From Clostridia bacterium (GTDB lineage: Bacteria; Bacillota_A; Clostridia; Christensenellales; Aristaeellaceae), in contig JAFZQK010000086.1 of NCBI GenBank assembly GCA_017620455.1, forward strand, positions 1 to 19,830: a DNA stretch of 19,830 nucleotides, written 5' to 3'. A program made the position numbers and the translations under genes. Shown one piece after another: positions 6,911-13,508 of this stretch (within the stretch, counting starts at the first letter, position 1; the number at the start of each line of letters is the position of its first letter). Under the pieces are notes generated by a model. The model was not told the DNA's origin. It was given only the letters and a program-made list of their open reading frames with translations, and did no database searches.

Positions 6911-6986
6911 TTACGAAAGCGGGCCGGAGCAGTCCAATGCGTTTGGCGATGCCGCGCGGCGTTTCCGCCCCGCTGCGCTTTCGTAA
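6911..6986. repeat. 11-bp perfect inverted repeat abutting a stop codon
   Basis: TTACGAAAGCG (6911-6921) is the exact reverse complement of CGCTTTCGTAA (6976-6986), with 54 nt between. The right arm touches the TGA of the EssC-like gene (6987-6989). In RNA it would make a stem with a long loop at the 3' end of the message. No T run follows on either side, so it is not a standard terminator. Confidence 0.6.
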
Positions 6987-9900
6987 TCATTCCGCGCTGT
7001 CGATGAGCTTGATGCGGGAAACGTCCTCCTCCGAAAGCAGGAAGGCCTCGTTGTTGGAGCGCGGCCGGCTGTTGGAACGCTGGACCATCAGGGAAATATC
7101 GAAGGCTTTCACCTGATTGATCTCCTCGAAGATCAGCGCCCGCCTCTCTTCCCGGATGAACCGCAGCAGATCCGGGGAGGAGAAGTTGATCGTCTTGTTG
7201 TCCACGTCGCTGAACAGGAAGAAGATCTTCATCCGGCGGTATTTTTCCGCCATGGTGTTGAAATTGTCCATCAGCAGGCTGCTGTCGGAAATCTTCTTGA
7301 TGGCTTCATAGCTGTTGACCACATAGATCAGCGCGGGACCGGAGGGGATGGCGTCCTCTGCCTGGCGCGCTTCAGCCAGGCGCTTTTCCAGCACTTCCAG
7401 CGTTTCGGTGAAGAAGCCGATGATGTCGTCCGGATCATAGGAATAATTGAGGATGCCGGGGGCCGACTGGTAAGCCTTCAGCTTGCGTTCGTAACCGTCC
7501 AGGATGCGGATCTGGGCCTCGTTCCGGGATGCCATGTCCATGGCGTATGCCAGGAACAGATCCACGAAGCGCCGCTTTCCGCGCTGGTCTCCGCCCACCA
7601 GGGCCAGGGAGAAATCCTTCATCAGATCGATCACCGCGGGCATGACGGACGCATAGTCCATGCCGAAGGGATACTGCAGGGCGGGATACTGGCCGGCGAA
7701 AGTTTCCTGGATCCAGGCGGTGGTCAGCAGGGAAGGCACGCTGGGAATGGGCCTGGCCTTGGGCTTGCCGGAATGCTCCTGCACGAAAGCGCGGATGGCC
7801 TGGGCTTTCTGGGCTTCCGTTTCGCCGTCGAAGGCCTCGAAGGTCTGGCCTTCGTAGAACTGCTTGTTCATGGAGATCAGCACGCGGCCCGCCGTTTCCA
7901 GCGGCGATACGCGGCAGCCTTCCAGCACGGTGGAGTATTCCGACTGCTCGCCCATGGGCAGCACGATGCGCTGATTGAAGAAGAACAGCTTCCGGTAATT
8001 CAGGGCGGCGGCCTGCTGAACGGTCACACAGAAGGTGATCCCCAGGGCGGGGCCTTCCCGCAGCAGGAAGGTGATATCGTCGCCGTAGCGCTCTTCGTAC
8101 AGCTCTTTGAACACCGCGTAGTTGTCGATCAGGATCAGGATAGCGTGGGCGTCGGGATGGATTTCCCGGTAAGCGGAGAACGACGTGACGCCGGCGTCCA
8201 TGAACCGGGCTTTGCGGCTGGCAATCTCGTCCTTGAGGAGCTTGAGCAGGTTCTTCAGCCTTTCTTCCTCGTCCGCAGTGACCACGCCGCCGATGACGCT
8301 GAGCTGGCTCATGGTCTTGAGCGCCATGGTATTGAAGTCCATAATGTATACCTGCACGTCGCTGGGCGTCAGGGAGGAGGCGATGCGCCGCAGGAGCACC
8401 ATCAGCAGGTTGGTCTTGCCCATCTGGGTACTGCCGGCAATCAGGGTGTTCCGGCCGGTGATTTCCAGCTCCAGGGGATGCACCGCCTGGGAGTCCGGAT
8501 CGTCGTAGATGCCCACCGGGATGCTGTACGTCTTTGAAAGCGGCGGCTCTTCATAAGTGAGAACAGTCGGGATCGGGGGCTGGCACAGCTTTTCGGGATA
8601 GGCAAACCCGGATGCGCGGAACGCCTCGATGATGGATTCCAGCACGGCTGCGCACTGGGTCCTGTCGCTGGAGACGACCTGGGGGGTATGCTTGAAAATC
8701 AGCGTCTTTTTGGCGGAAAGGTTCAGCTGATACAGCTTGAACGCCTGATCCTTCTGCTGATCGCTGGATTCGGACTGCCCGGAATAGCCGGACTGGAACA
8801 GATCAAACTGGCTGGTGCGCCCCACCTGCAGGTAGCCGCGGCCGGGCTCGCGGATTTCCGCCGCCAGAGGAGATTTGAGCATCTCGTTGCTGTCTTCCTT
8901 GGTCTGAACGCGGAGACAGAGCTTAAAGTCGCTGTTGCTCCAGATCTGGTCGTCCACCACGCCTGCGGGCTTCTGGGTGCAGAGGATCATGTGAATGCCC
9001 AGGCTGCGGCCCACGCGGGCGATACTGATCAGGTCGTTCATGAAATCAGGGTGCTGGCTCTTGAGCTCGGCGAACTCGTCCACAATGATGATCAGGTGGG
9101 GGAGCGGAACCTTGGCGCGCCCTTCTTTGTAGGCCTTCGTATATTCGCTGATGTTGCTGGCGTTCACCTGGGGCTCCGCAAAGAGGGCCATGCGCTTGTT
9201 CTTTTCCGCGTTGATGGATTTCAGGGAACGGGTGATTTCGTGCTTTTCCAGGTTGGTGATGGAGCCGGCGATGTGGGGCAGGCCTGGCAGGTGCTTGATG
9301 ATGTCGCCGCCTTTGAAGTCGATGATGCAGAAGGCCACGTCCTCCGGCGAGAAGCGGCTGGACAGGGAAAGCAGATAGCTGATCAGCACCTGGCTTTTGC
9401 CGGAGCCCGTGGTGCCTGCCACCAGCCCGTGCGGGCCGTGGGCCCGTTCATGCAGGTCCAGCATCAGCACGTTTCCGGTGTCCATCACGCCAAGCGGCGC
9501 CGCCAGGCTTTCGGCGCTGTTCGCAGAGCGCCACTGCTGGAGGATATTCAGCTCTTGCGCATCGTGCACGCCCATCATGTGGAACAAGGATTCGTGGGAG
9601 CTCAGGCTGGTGGCCAGGTTCACTTCGCCGCTGTACACGGGCGCCAGCCGCTCGGACATTTTGCGCAGCTGTTCGTGTGCCAGGCATTTGTAGCTGAACA
9701 GCTGATCCGGCACGTCGGTCTTCATGGATACGATGACGCCGCTGAACTCGTTTGTGGCCAGCAGGACGCGGTAGCTGCATCCCTGGGGCAGCAGCTCCCG
9801 GTGCTGGGTGAGGAAGATGAAAGCGGCGTGCAGAGAGGACGCTTTTTCCACATACCGGATGACGGGGTGCTGCATCAGGGCGGATTCGTCCGCATAGACG

Positions 9901-11495
9901 AACACCACCAGCCAAGGATACTGCTCGGGCAGGGTGCCGATGGCCTCGCGGTCGGAAAGCTCTTTGTAAAGGTCCTCCGTGATCACCGTCTGGCTTTCTT
10001 CGTCATGGGCGATATTCCGCCGGTCCAGGCGTTTGTTTTTCAGATGGGGGAGAGAGCGGAAGCATTCTACTTCCCGGCGGAAAACGTCCGACAGGAACAG
10101 ATACAGCTTCACATCGTCAAAATACTGCCGGGTGGAAAGATCAAGCATCATGTTTTTGACGGTTTCTTCCAGCTTGTCCTCGTCGCCCACGATGCCGATG
10201 GCGTTCGCCTCCCGGAGGGGCACCGCGGCCGGCATGTCGTGGATGAACTCAAACTCTTTCTGCAGCCGGTTGGGCAGGGAAAACAGCTCGTCGGACGCTT
10301 CGAAAACCTCGTGCTTTTTGCATACGATCTTCCGGGAGGACCGCAGATCGCCCGTGCCCAGACGCACATCCAGGAAGTCCGCGTCCGTCAGATGCCGGTC
10401 GAACAGATCGCCGGAAAAGTCCCAGACGTTCTGCAGCTCCGTTTCGGGGTCAATGTAGATGGCGCTCTGGATCTCGCGCTCCTCGTCCCGGGCGTCCCGG
10501 ATCATTTTCCGCTGCTGCTGGATATATTTATTGTATGTCTCGACCCGCTGCTGGCTTTTTTTCTTGTTCTCTTTGCTGGTCTGAATGTAGGTCAGCACGC
10601 TGGTGACGCCACCGATTGCCAGGGAAGCCACGCTGAAAAGCACCATTCCCAGATTGGAGGAGGACGTGCCCCGCAAAAACAGCGTCAGCAGGATCATGGC
10701 GGAGACCGGCAGCAGGGACATCAGCAGATTGTTTTTATTCTGATTGTTGTTGTTTGGGGGGTCCTGGATCTCGATCGGTTCCGTGCTCCGCTGGTACTGG
10801 AAGCGGGAGGTGCGGTTTATGCGGGGATATTCCAGGTGGCTGTTCTGCTCTTTTTCATCCACATAGTGAAGGGTGTGGATCTCGATCCCATCGTTGCTGG
10901 GGATGTGCAGCTGCCCGTCGTGCCAATAGGCGCGGAAACCGACGCAGAACAGAAAATCCCCGTCCCGGACGGTGGCGGACCCATTCGTTTTGCGGGTATT
11001 GACATAAACGCCCATCGGGACGGGACGGATCTGCTCCAGCAGCAAGGCCTTCTGCTTCCTGCGCAGGCGGAACGCCTCGTCCGGGATCAGGCTGTGCCGC
11101 AGGGGAATATCGGCGTTCCGGCCGGCGCCCACCAGGATGGATTGGTCTTCGCTGATATCAATGGAGCGGTCATAATGGGGAAGCGCCTCGTCGGGCAGCA
11201 TGGACGCCTGGATGGACAGCGGCTTGCCGTTGCCGATATCCAGCAGCGTCCATTCGCCTTCGGTTTCCCCCTGCAGCCGGATGATCCCGCTCTCGGATCC
11301 GGCCAGCTTCCCGCCGTTCTGCGCGGCGATGGTGAAGGCGTCCTTTTCGTACGCGCACCGCAGCAGCACCCCCTGGGTGCAGCCGGGAACGGAAATATCG
11401 ACGCCCGTGCCGCCGATGGTGATCTCATGCCGGAAAGGAAAGGTGCGGAAATAGGCTTCCCATTTTTCCGTCCGCAGTCTCATCATCCAAACCAT
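6987..11495 (-). CDS. essC: Type VIIb secretion ATPase EssC (FtsK/SpoIIIE family)
   Basis: 1502-residue membrane ATPase that drives export of WXG100 and LXG substrates. Residues 1-200 hold two FHA-like domains; the second has ILVGAGRNADIPL near 120-132. Two membrane helices lie at about 256-304. Three FtsK-type ATPase domains follow. D1 has Walker A GTTGSGKS (about 692-700) and Walker B LIIIVDEFAEL (about 800-811). D2 has GSTQMGKT (about 1019-1026) and Walker B ILILIDN (about 1117). D3 is degenerate, with GGDQRGKR near 1298 and VVNSYE in place of a clear Walker B. This architecture and length are typical of EssC/YukBA. The ATG at 11495 has GGAAGGA about 10 bases upstream. It is the last gene of a minus-strand operon with WXG100, FHA and YukD-like genes. 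In EssC proteins the C-terminal D3 region helps choose substrates, consistent with the LXG cargo next door. Confidence 0.96.
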   Translation of the reverse strand: MVWMMRLRTEKWEAYFRTFPFRHEITIGGTGVDISVPGCTQGVLLRCAYEKDAFTIAAQNGGKLAGSESGIIRLQGETEGEWTLLDIGNGKPLSIQASMLPDEALPHYDRSIDISEDQSILVGAGRNADIPLRHSLIPDEAFRLRRKQKALLLEQIRPVPMGVYVNTRKTNGSATVRDGDFLFCVGFRAYWHDGQLHIPSNDGIEIHTLHYVDEKEQNSHLEYPRINRTSRFQYQRSTEPIEIQDPPNNNNQNKNNLLMSLLPVSAMILLTLFLRGTSSSNLGMVLFSVASLAIGGVTSVLTYIQTSKENKKKSQQRVETYNKYIQQQRKMIRDARDEEREIQSAIYIDPETELQNVWDFSGDLFDRHLTDADFLDVRLGTGDLRSSRKIVCKKHEVFEASDELFSLPNRLQKEFEFIHDMPAAVPLREANAIGIVGDEDKLEETVKNMMLDLSTRQYFDDVKLYLFLSDVFRREVECFRSLPHLKNKRLDRRNIAHDEESQTVITEDLYKELSDREAIGTLPEQYPWLVVFVYADESALMQHPVIRYVEKASSLHAAFIFLTQHRELLPQGCSYRVLLATNEFSGVIVSMKTDVPDQLFSYKCLAHEQLRKMSERLAPVYSGEVNLATSLSSHESLFHMMGVHDAQELNILQQWRSANSAESLAAPLGVMDTGNVLMLDLHERAHGPHGLVAGTTGSGKSQVLISYLLSLSSRFSPEDVAFCIIDFKGGDIIKHLPGLPHIAGSITNLEKHEITRSLKSINAEKNKRMALFAEPQVNASNISEYTKAYKEGRAKVPLPHLIIIVDEFAELKSQHPDFMNDLISIARVGRSLGIHMILCTQKPAGVVDDQIWSNSDFKLCLRVQTKEDSNEMLKSPLAAEIREPGRGYLQVGRTSQFDLFQSGYSGQSESSDQQKDQAFKLYQLNLSAKKTLIFKHTPQVVSSDRTQCAAVLESIIEAFRASGFAYPEKLCQPPIPTVLTYEEPPLSKTYSIPVGIYDDPDSQAVHPLELEITGRNTLIAGSTQMGKTNLLMVLLRRIASSLTPSDVQVYIMDFNTMALKTMSQLSVIGGVVTADEEERLKNLLKLLKDEIASRKARFMDAGVTSFSAYREIHPDAHAILILIDNYAVFKELYEERYGDDITFLLREGPALGITFCVTVQQAAALNYRKLFFFNQRIVLPMGEQSEYSTVLEGCRVSPLETAGRVLISMNKQFYEGQTFEAFDGETEAQKAQAIRAFVQEHSGKPKARPIPSVPSLLTTAWIQETFAGQYPALQYPFGMDYASVMPAVIDLMKDFSLALVGGDQRGKRRFVDLFLAYAMDMASRNEAQIRILDGYERKLKAYQSAPGILNYSYDPDDIIGFFTETLEVLEKRLAEARQAEDAIPSGPALIYVVNSYEAIKKISDSSLLMDNFNTMAEKYRRMKIFFLFSDVDNKTINFSSPDLLRFIREERRALIFEEINQVKAFDISLMVQRSNSRPRSNNEAFLLSEEDVSRIKLIDSAE

Positions 11496-11519
11496 TTTCG
11501 CTTGATCCTTCCTTTCCTA

Positions 11520-11759
11520 TTAATCCATGTACAGGACGCTGCCGTCGCGCAGCCCGAACTGCTCCAGCGTGGCGCTGCCGCAGATCAGGCTGATGGGATT
11601 TACGGACCGGATGAAGCCTGGGTTTTTCCCTCCCGGGGTCAAAGAAGCGTACAGCGCGTCGATGAACGCGTCGGCCCGGATGTCGGTCTGCACCTCCATC
11701 TCCACTTCCTTGCCCGAGTTCAAATAAATGATAATACGCTTGCCCGTCACAGGGAGCAC
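11520..11759 (-). CDS. YukD/EsaB-like ubiquitin-fold protein
   Basis: 79 residues. It has the pattern of the YukD/EsaB family, small beta-grasp proteins found in type VIIb loci and needed for or regulating secretion. Visible features are an opening strand (KRIIIYLNSG), a central helix with alternating charge and hydrophobics (RADAFIDALYASL), and a closing LRDGSVLYMD, close to the family ending. The GTG at 11759 has GGAAAGG only two bases before it. A second GTG nine bases downstream has better spacing and would give VTGKRII as the N-terminus, so the start is uncertain by three codons. It sits 13 bp after the FHA gene and 24 bp before the EssC gene, in the usual neighbourhood of this family. 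Confidence 0.8.
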   Translation of the reverse strand: MLPVTGKRIIIYLNSGKEVEMEVQTDIRADAFIDALYASLTPGGKNPGFIRSVNPISLICGSATLEQFGLRDGSVLYMD

Positions 11760-11772
11760 CGCCTTTCCACGA

Positions 11773-12150
11773 TCACTTATTGATTCTTTGGGCCTGAAAA
11801 ATAAAGGTAGACAGGGTGATGCGGTCTCCCGAACGGAAAACGCGCTTCTGCTCGGGCGGGAGCGCCCTGCCGTTCAGAAAGGTACGGTTGGTGCTTTTCA
11901 GATCGGTGATGTAGTAGGTGCCGTTTTCCCAGGTGATCCGCGCGTGGGAATGGCTTATTTCGGGAGAAAAGGAGATCACGCCGTCGCAGCTTTCGCTTTT
12001 GCCCAGCACGAATTCGGGTTTATTGATCAGGTATGCAGCGCAAATCGGCGTATTGACGCCGCACAGCATCATATCGGGAGAAAAAACAGCGCTGCTTTCC
12101 TCGGGCAGCTCTGCGCCGGTTTCCGCGGGGGTGTCGCCGTTCATCATCAT
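11773..12150 (-). CDS. Small FHA-domain protein of the type VII locus
   Basis: 125 residues: a 30-residue flexible acidic start, then a forkhead-associated domain at about 45-120. FHA landmarks are GKS (50-52), SHSHARI (66-72), N88 and NG (93-94) in STNRTFLNG, and GDRITL. FHA domains bind phosphothreonine peptides. The usual Arg of the GRS motif is Lys here (K51), a conservative change. No other domain is present, so it should act as an adaptor. A Ser/Thr kinase at 17198 in the same locus is the obvious candidate for supplying phosphosites; T8 and T11 in its own N-terminus are possible targets. The start at 12150 is the first of two consecutive ATG codons (MM) and has AAAGGA 7 bases before it. 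It lies between WXG100 and YukD-like genes in the secretion operon. Confidence 0.88.
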   Translation of the reverse strand: MMMNGDTPAETGAELPEESSAVFSPDMMLCGVNTPICAAYLINKPEFVLGKSESCDGVISFSPEISHSHARITWENGTYYITDLKSTNRTFLNGRALPPEQKRVFRSGDRITLSTFIFQAQRINK

Positions 12151-12176
12151 GGCTGTTTCCTTTCATACGGAGCGGC

Positions 12177-12193
12177 CCGGGCCATAAGCCCGG
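12177..12193 (-). promoter_or_regulatory. Small hairpin before the FHA gene
   Basis: CCGGGC (12177-12182) and GCCCGG (12188-12193) form a 6-bp stem with a 5-nt loop, 27 nt before the FHA start codon. It may affect mRNA stability or translation together with the larger stem next to it. Confidence 0.35.
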
Positions 12194-12204
12194 CCACATC
12201 AAGA

Positions 12205-12241
12205 ATGGGGCTGCCGCGCAATGAGCCCGCGGCAGCCCCAT
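12205..12241 (-). promoter_or_regulatory. 14-bp perfect stem-loop between WXG100 and FHA genes
   Basis: ATGGGGCTGCCGCG (12205-12218) is fully complementary to CGCGGCAGCCCCAT (12228-12241), with a 9-nt loop. On the minus strand it starts 33 nt after the WXG100 stop. What follows (TCTTGATG) is not a good U tract, so it is more likely a partial terminator or a 3' stabiliser. Such an element could leave more WXG100 message than machine message. Confidence 0.65.
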
Positions 12242-12274
12242 CGATCGGGTAAGGCAGCGAAAAAACGCCCTTCC

Positions 12275-12553
12275 TCAGCTTCCGAAGGCTTCGTCGACTT
12301 CCTGGAACTTGTCAGCCATAGACTTCAGGTTCTGAGCCATGGTGGTGAGCTGTTCGGGGATCGTCTTTTCCAGGGTGGGCTTCACCTTTTCAAAGTCGGA
12401 CACATAGCGCTGCTGCGCCTGGCCTTCCCAGTTGGAAGCCACAGCCTTGATGTTGGAATCGATGCTCTTGGCCAGAGCCTGAGCCTCGGTGCAATTGTTG
12501 AGCAGCTTTTGGGCGTAGGAACGCAGTTCATCGGGTGACATTTTGATTGCCAT
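12275..12553 (-). CDS. WXG100-family secreted protein (EsxA-like)
   Basis: 92 residues, two predicted helices separated by the WEG turn (W42-E-G44) in AVASNWEGQAQQRYVSDF, the hallmark of the WXG100 family. These proteins form helical-hairpin dimers, are secreted by the type VII system and bind EssC. Starts at the ATG at 12553, with GGGAGG upstream. It is the first gene of the minus-strand operon, directly behind a good promoter, and followed by a strong stem-loop. Both features suit an abundant substrate. The C-terminal tail (KFQEVDEAFGS) is short; no clean YxxxD/E export motif is visible, which is common in Firmicutes members. Confidence 0.94.
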   Translation of the reverse strand: MAIKMSPDELRSYAQKLLNNCTEAQALAKSIDSNIKAVASNWEGQAQQRYVSDFEKVKPTLEKTIPEQLTTMAQNLKSMADKFQEVDEAFGS

Positions 12554-12570
12554 TTTGTTTTCCTCCCTGT

Positions 12571-12595
12571 CAGCCTGACCGGCTGTCTTTTTTTT
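12571..12595 (+). terminator. Plus-oriented hairpin with T tract between the divergent operons
   Basis: CAGCC (12571-12575) and GGCTG (12581-12585) around a 5-nt loop, followed by TC and eight T (12588-12595). It could stop rightward antisense transcription from entering the divergent promoter region. On the minus strand the same stem lies in the WXG100 leader. The stem is short, so activity is uncertain. Confidence 0.35.
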
Positions 12596-12597
12596 AT

Positions 12598-12626
12598 ATT
12601 GTAAACGATTTATGCTTGAAAATCAA
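12598..12626 (-). promoter_or_regulatory. Promoter of the WXG100-FHA-YukD-EssC operon
   Basis: On the minus strand, TTGATT (12626-12621) and TACAAT (12603-12598) with a 17-bp spacer. The predicted start near 12591 would begin the message in a run of A, about 38 nt before the WXG100 ATG. Its -35 box overlaps the -35 box of the opposite promoter by one base. Confidence 0.65.
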
Positions 12627-12644
12627 TATACAATATGGTAAAAT
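12616..12644 (+). promoter_or_regulatory. Promoter of the LXG toxin operon
   Basis: TTGAAA (12616-12621) and TAAAAT (12639-12644) with a 17-bp spacer, about 38 nt before the first gene. It is back to back with the WXG100 promoter, with interlocked -35 regions, in an AT-rich island unlike the flanking genes. Confidence 0.6.
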
Positions 12645-12682
12645 TGAAAAAAATCATTCATTGAGCCCAAGGGGATGAGCTT

Positions 12683-13135
12683 ATGAGCAGTGATTCCACG
12701 GAATACAGGCCCACAGAGGAAGAAAAACGGTCCAAGGAATGGCAGCGGGACAGCAATAAACGCAAAATGAACGAGGCCGAGAAGAATATTAATTCCCTGG
12801 ACCAAAAAATGAAGCGGCTGAAGGAAGCGAAAAAAGTGCTGGAGACGGAAAACAGCAGCTTCAAAAACATGATGCGCACCATCGACAACTCGGATATGAA
12901 AATTATCCATCGATGGAGCGGCAATCAACACGAAAAGGTCTATAAAGGAACTGTCAAGGATTTTGTCAGTTACTATTCAAATACCAGAAACCAGGCGGTG
13001 AACCAGGCGCTGGACAGCCTGAACTGGGCGATTCAGGACGTACAAAGTCAGATCAACAAGCAATGGGGCATCTTCGGGGAGGCAAAATCCCTTTTTGAGA
13101 GCGCCCTTACCTGGCTTGCGAACTGGTTCAACTGA
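12683..13135 (+). CDS. Helical LXG-partner protein with WSG motif (DUF5082/YwqH-like)
   Basis: 150 residues, almost entirely helical and charged. A long coiled coil (about 12-60) is followed by W78-S-G80 in IIHRWSGNQHEKVY, which lines up with the WXG turn of WXG100 proteins, and then a second helical half. This arrangement is like the YwqH (DUF5082) family, small proteins encoded ahead of LXG toxins that act as targeting partners. The assignment to that exact family is by general resemblance and position. There is no signal peptide. Starts at the ATG at 12683 with AAGGGG upstream. It is the first gene of the plus-strand toxin operon, 40 bp before the next small gene. The expected role is binding the N-terminal LXG domain and guiding it to EssC. 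Confidence 0.7.
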   Translation: MSSDSTEYRPTEEEKRSKEWQRDSNKRKMNEAEKNINSLDQKMKRLKEAKKVLETENSSFKNMMRTIDNSDMKIIHRWSGNQHEKVYKGTVKDFVSYYSNTRNQAVNQALDSLNWAIQDVQSQINKQWGIFGEAKSLFESALTWLANWFN

Positions 13136-13175
13136 CAGGCGCACGGGCCGTAAAAACCGGAAAAGGAGAATTAAA

Positions 13176-13460
13176 ATGGGTACGTTTAAGGGCATCGCCG
13201 CCATGCTGATTAAAATGGACAGCGCAAATCTGATCTTTGAAGTGGCCGGAGTCACTGCCGCGGCCAACGCCCTGGTGGGCGAGGGGTGCCTGCTCAAGGG
13301 GGAGGGCCTGGGAGGCATGAAGGGCGCTCAGGCCATTTTGGCATGCGGCAAGGATCTTCAGCGGGCCATGGAACTGTACAAGCAGCTGGCCGATAAAAAT
13401 GCCAAACGCGTGCTGGAGTACAGCAAAGCGATTTCCGAAGTGGACCAGAAGCTGGGATAA
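13176..13460 (+). CDS. Small helical protein, probable second LXG partner
   Basis: 94 residues, predicted all-helical, with a Gly-rich break (residues 35-48, GEGCLLKGEGLGGM) between two helical halves. This gives the helical-hairpin shape of the WXG100 superfamily without a W-x-G. The position between a YwqH-like gene and the LXG gene is the same as YwqI-type (DUF5344) or Lap-type proteins in other LXG operons, but the family was not recognised from residues alone. The frame is open further upstream to 13095, overlapping the previous gene. The ATG at 13176 was chosen because AAAGGAG precedes it and translation then begins after that gene ends. Confidence 0.65.
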   Translation: MGTFKGIAAMLIKMDSANLIFEVAGVTAAANALVGEGCLLKGEGLGGMKGAQAILACGKDLQRAMELYKQLADKNAKRVLEYSKAISEVDQKLG

Positions 13461-13508
13461 CACACGCCCGCCGACCGGGGGATCGCAGAGTGCAGGGAGG
13501 AAACGAAA

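Larger units (their letters stand above)
6597..6986. other. Convergent intergenic region with terminators and inverted repeat
   Basis: 390 bases between two convergent genes with no supported coding sequence. It contains the plus-strand terminator of the CstA-type gene, a strong hairpin oriented to end the minus-strand secretion operon, and an 11-bp inverted repeat next to the essC-like stop codon. Nothing else was recognised. Confidence 0.75.

Noticed and set aside
8688..11783. 1031-codon open frame on the plus strand opposite the EssC gene
   Set aside because: It is a mirror of a GC-rich coding strand. Its translation is rich in H, Q and G with no recognisable domain, and the EssC frame shows clear ATPase and FHA motifs.
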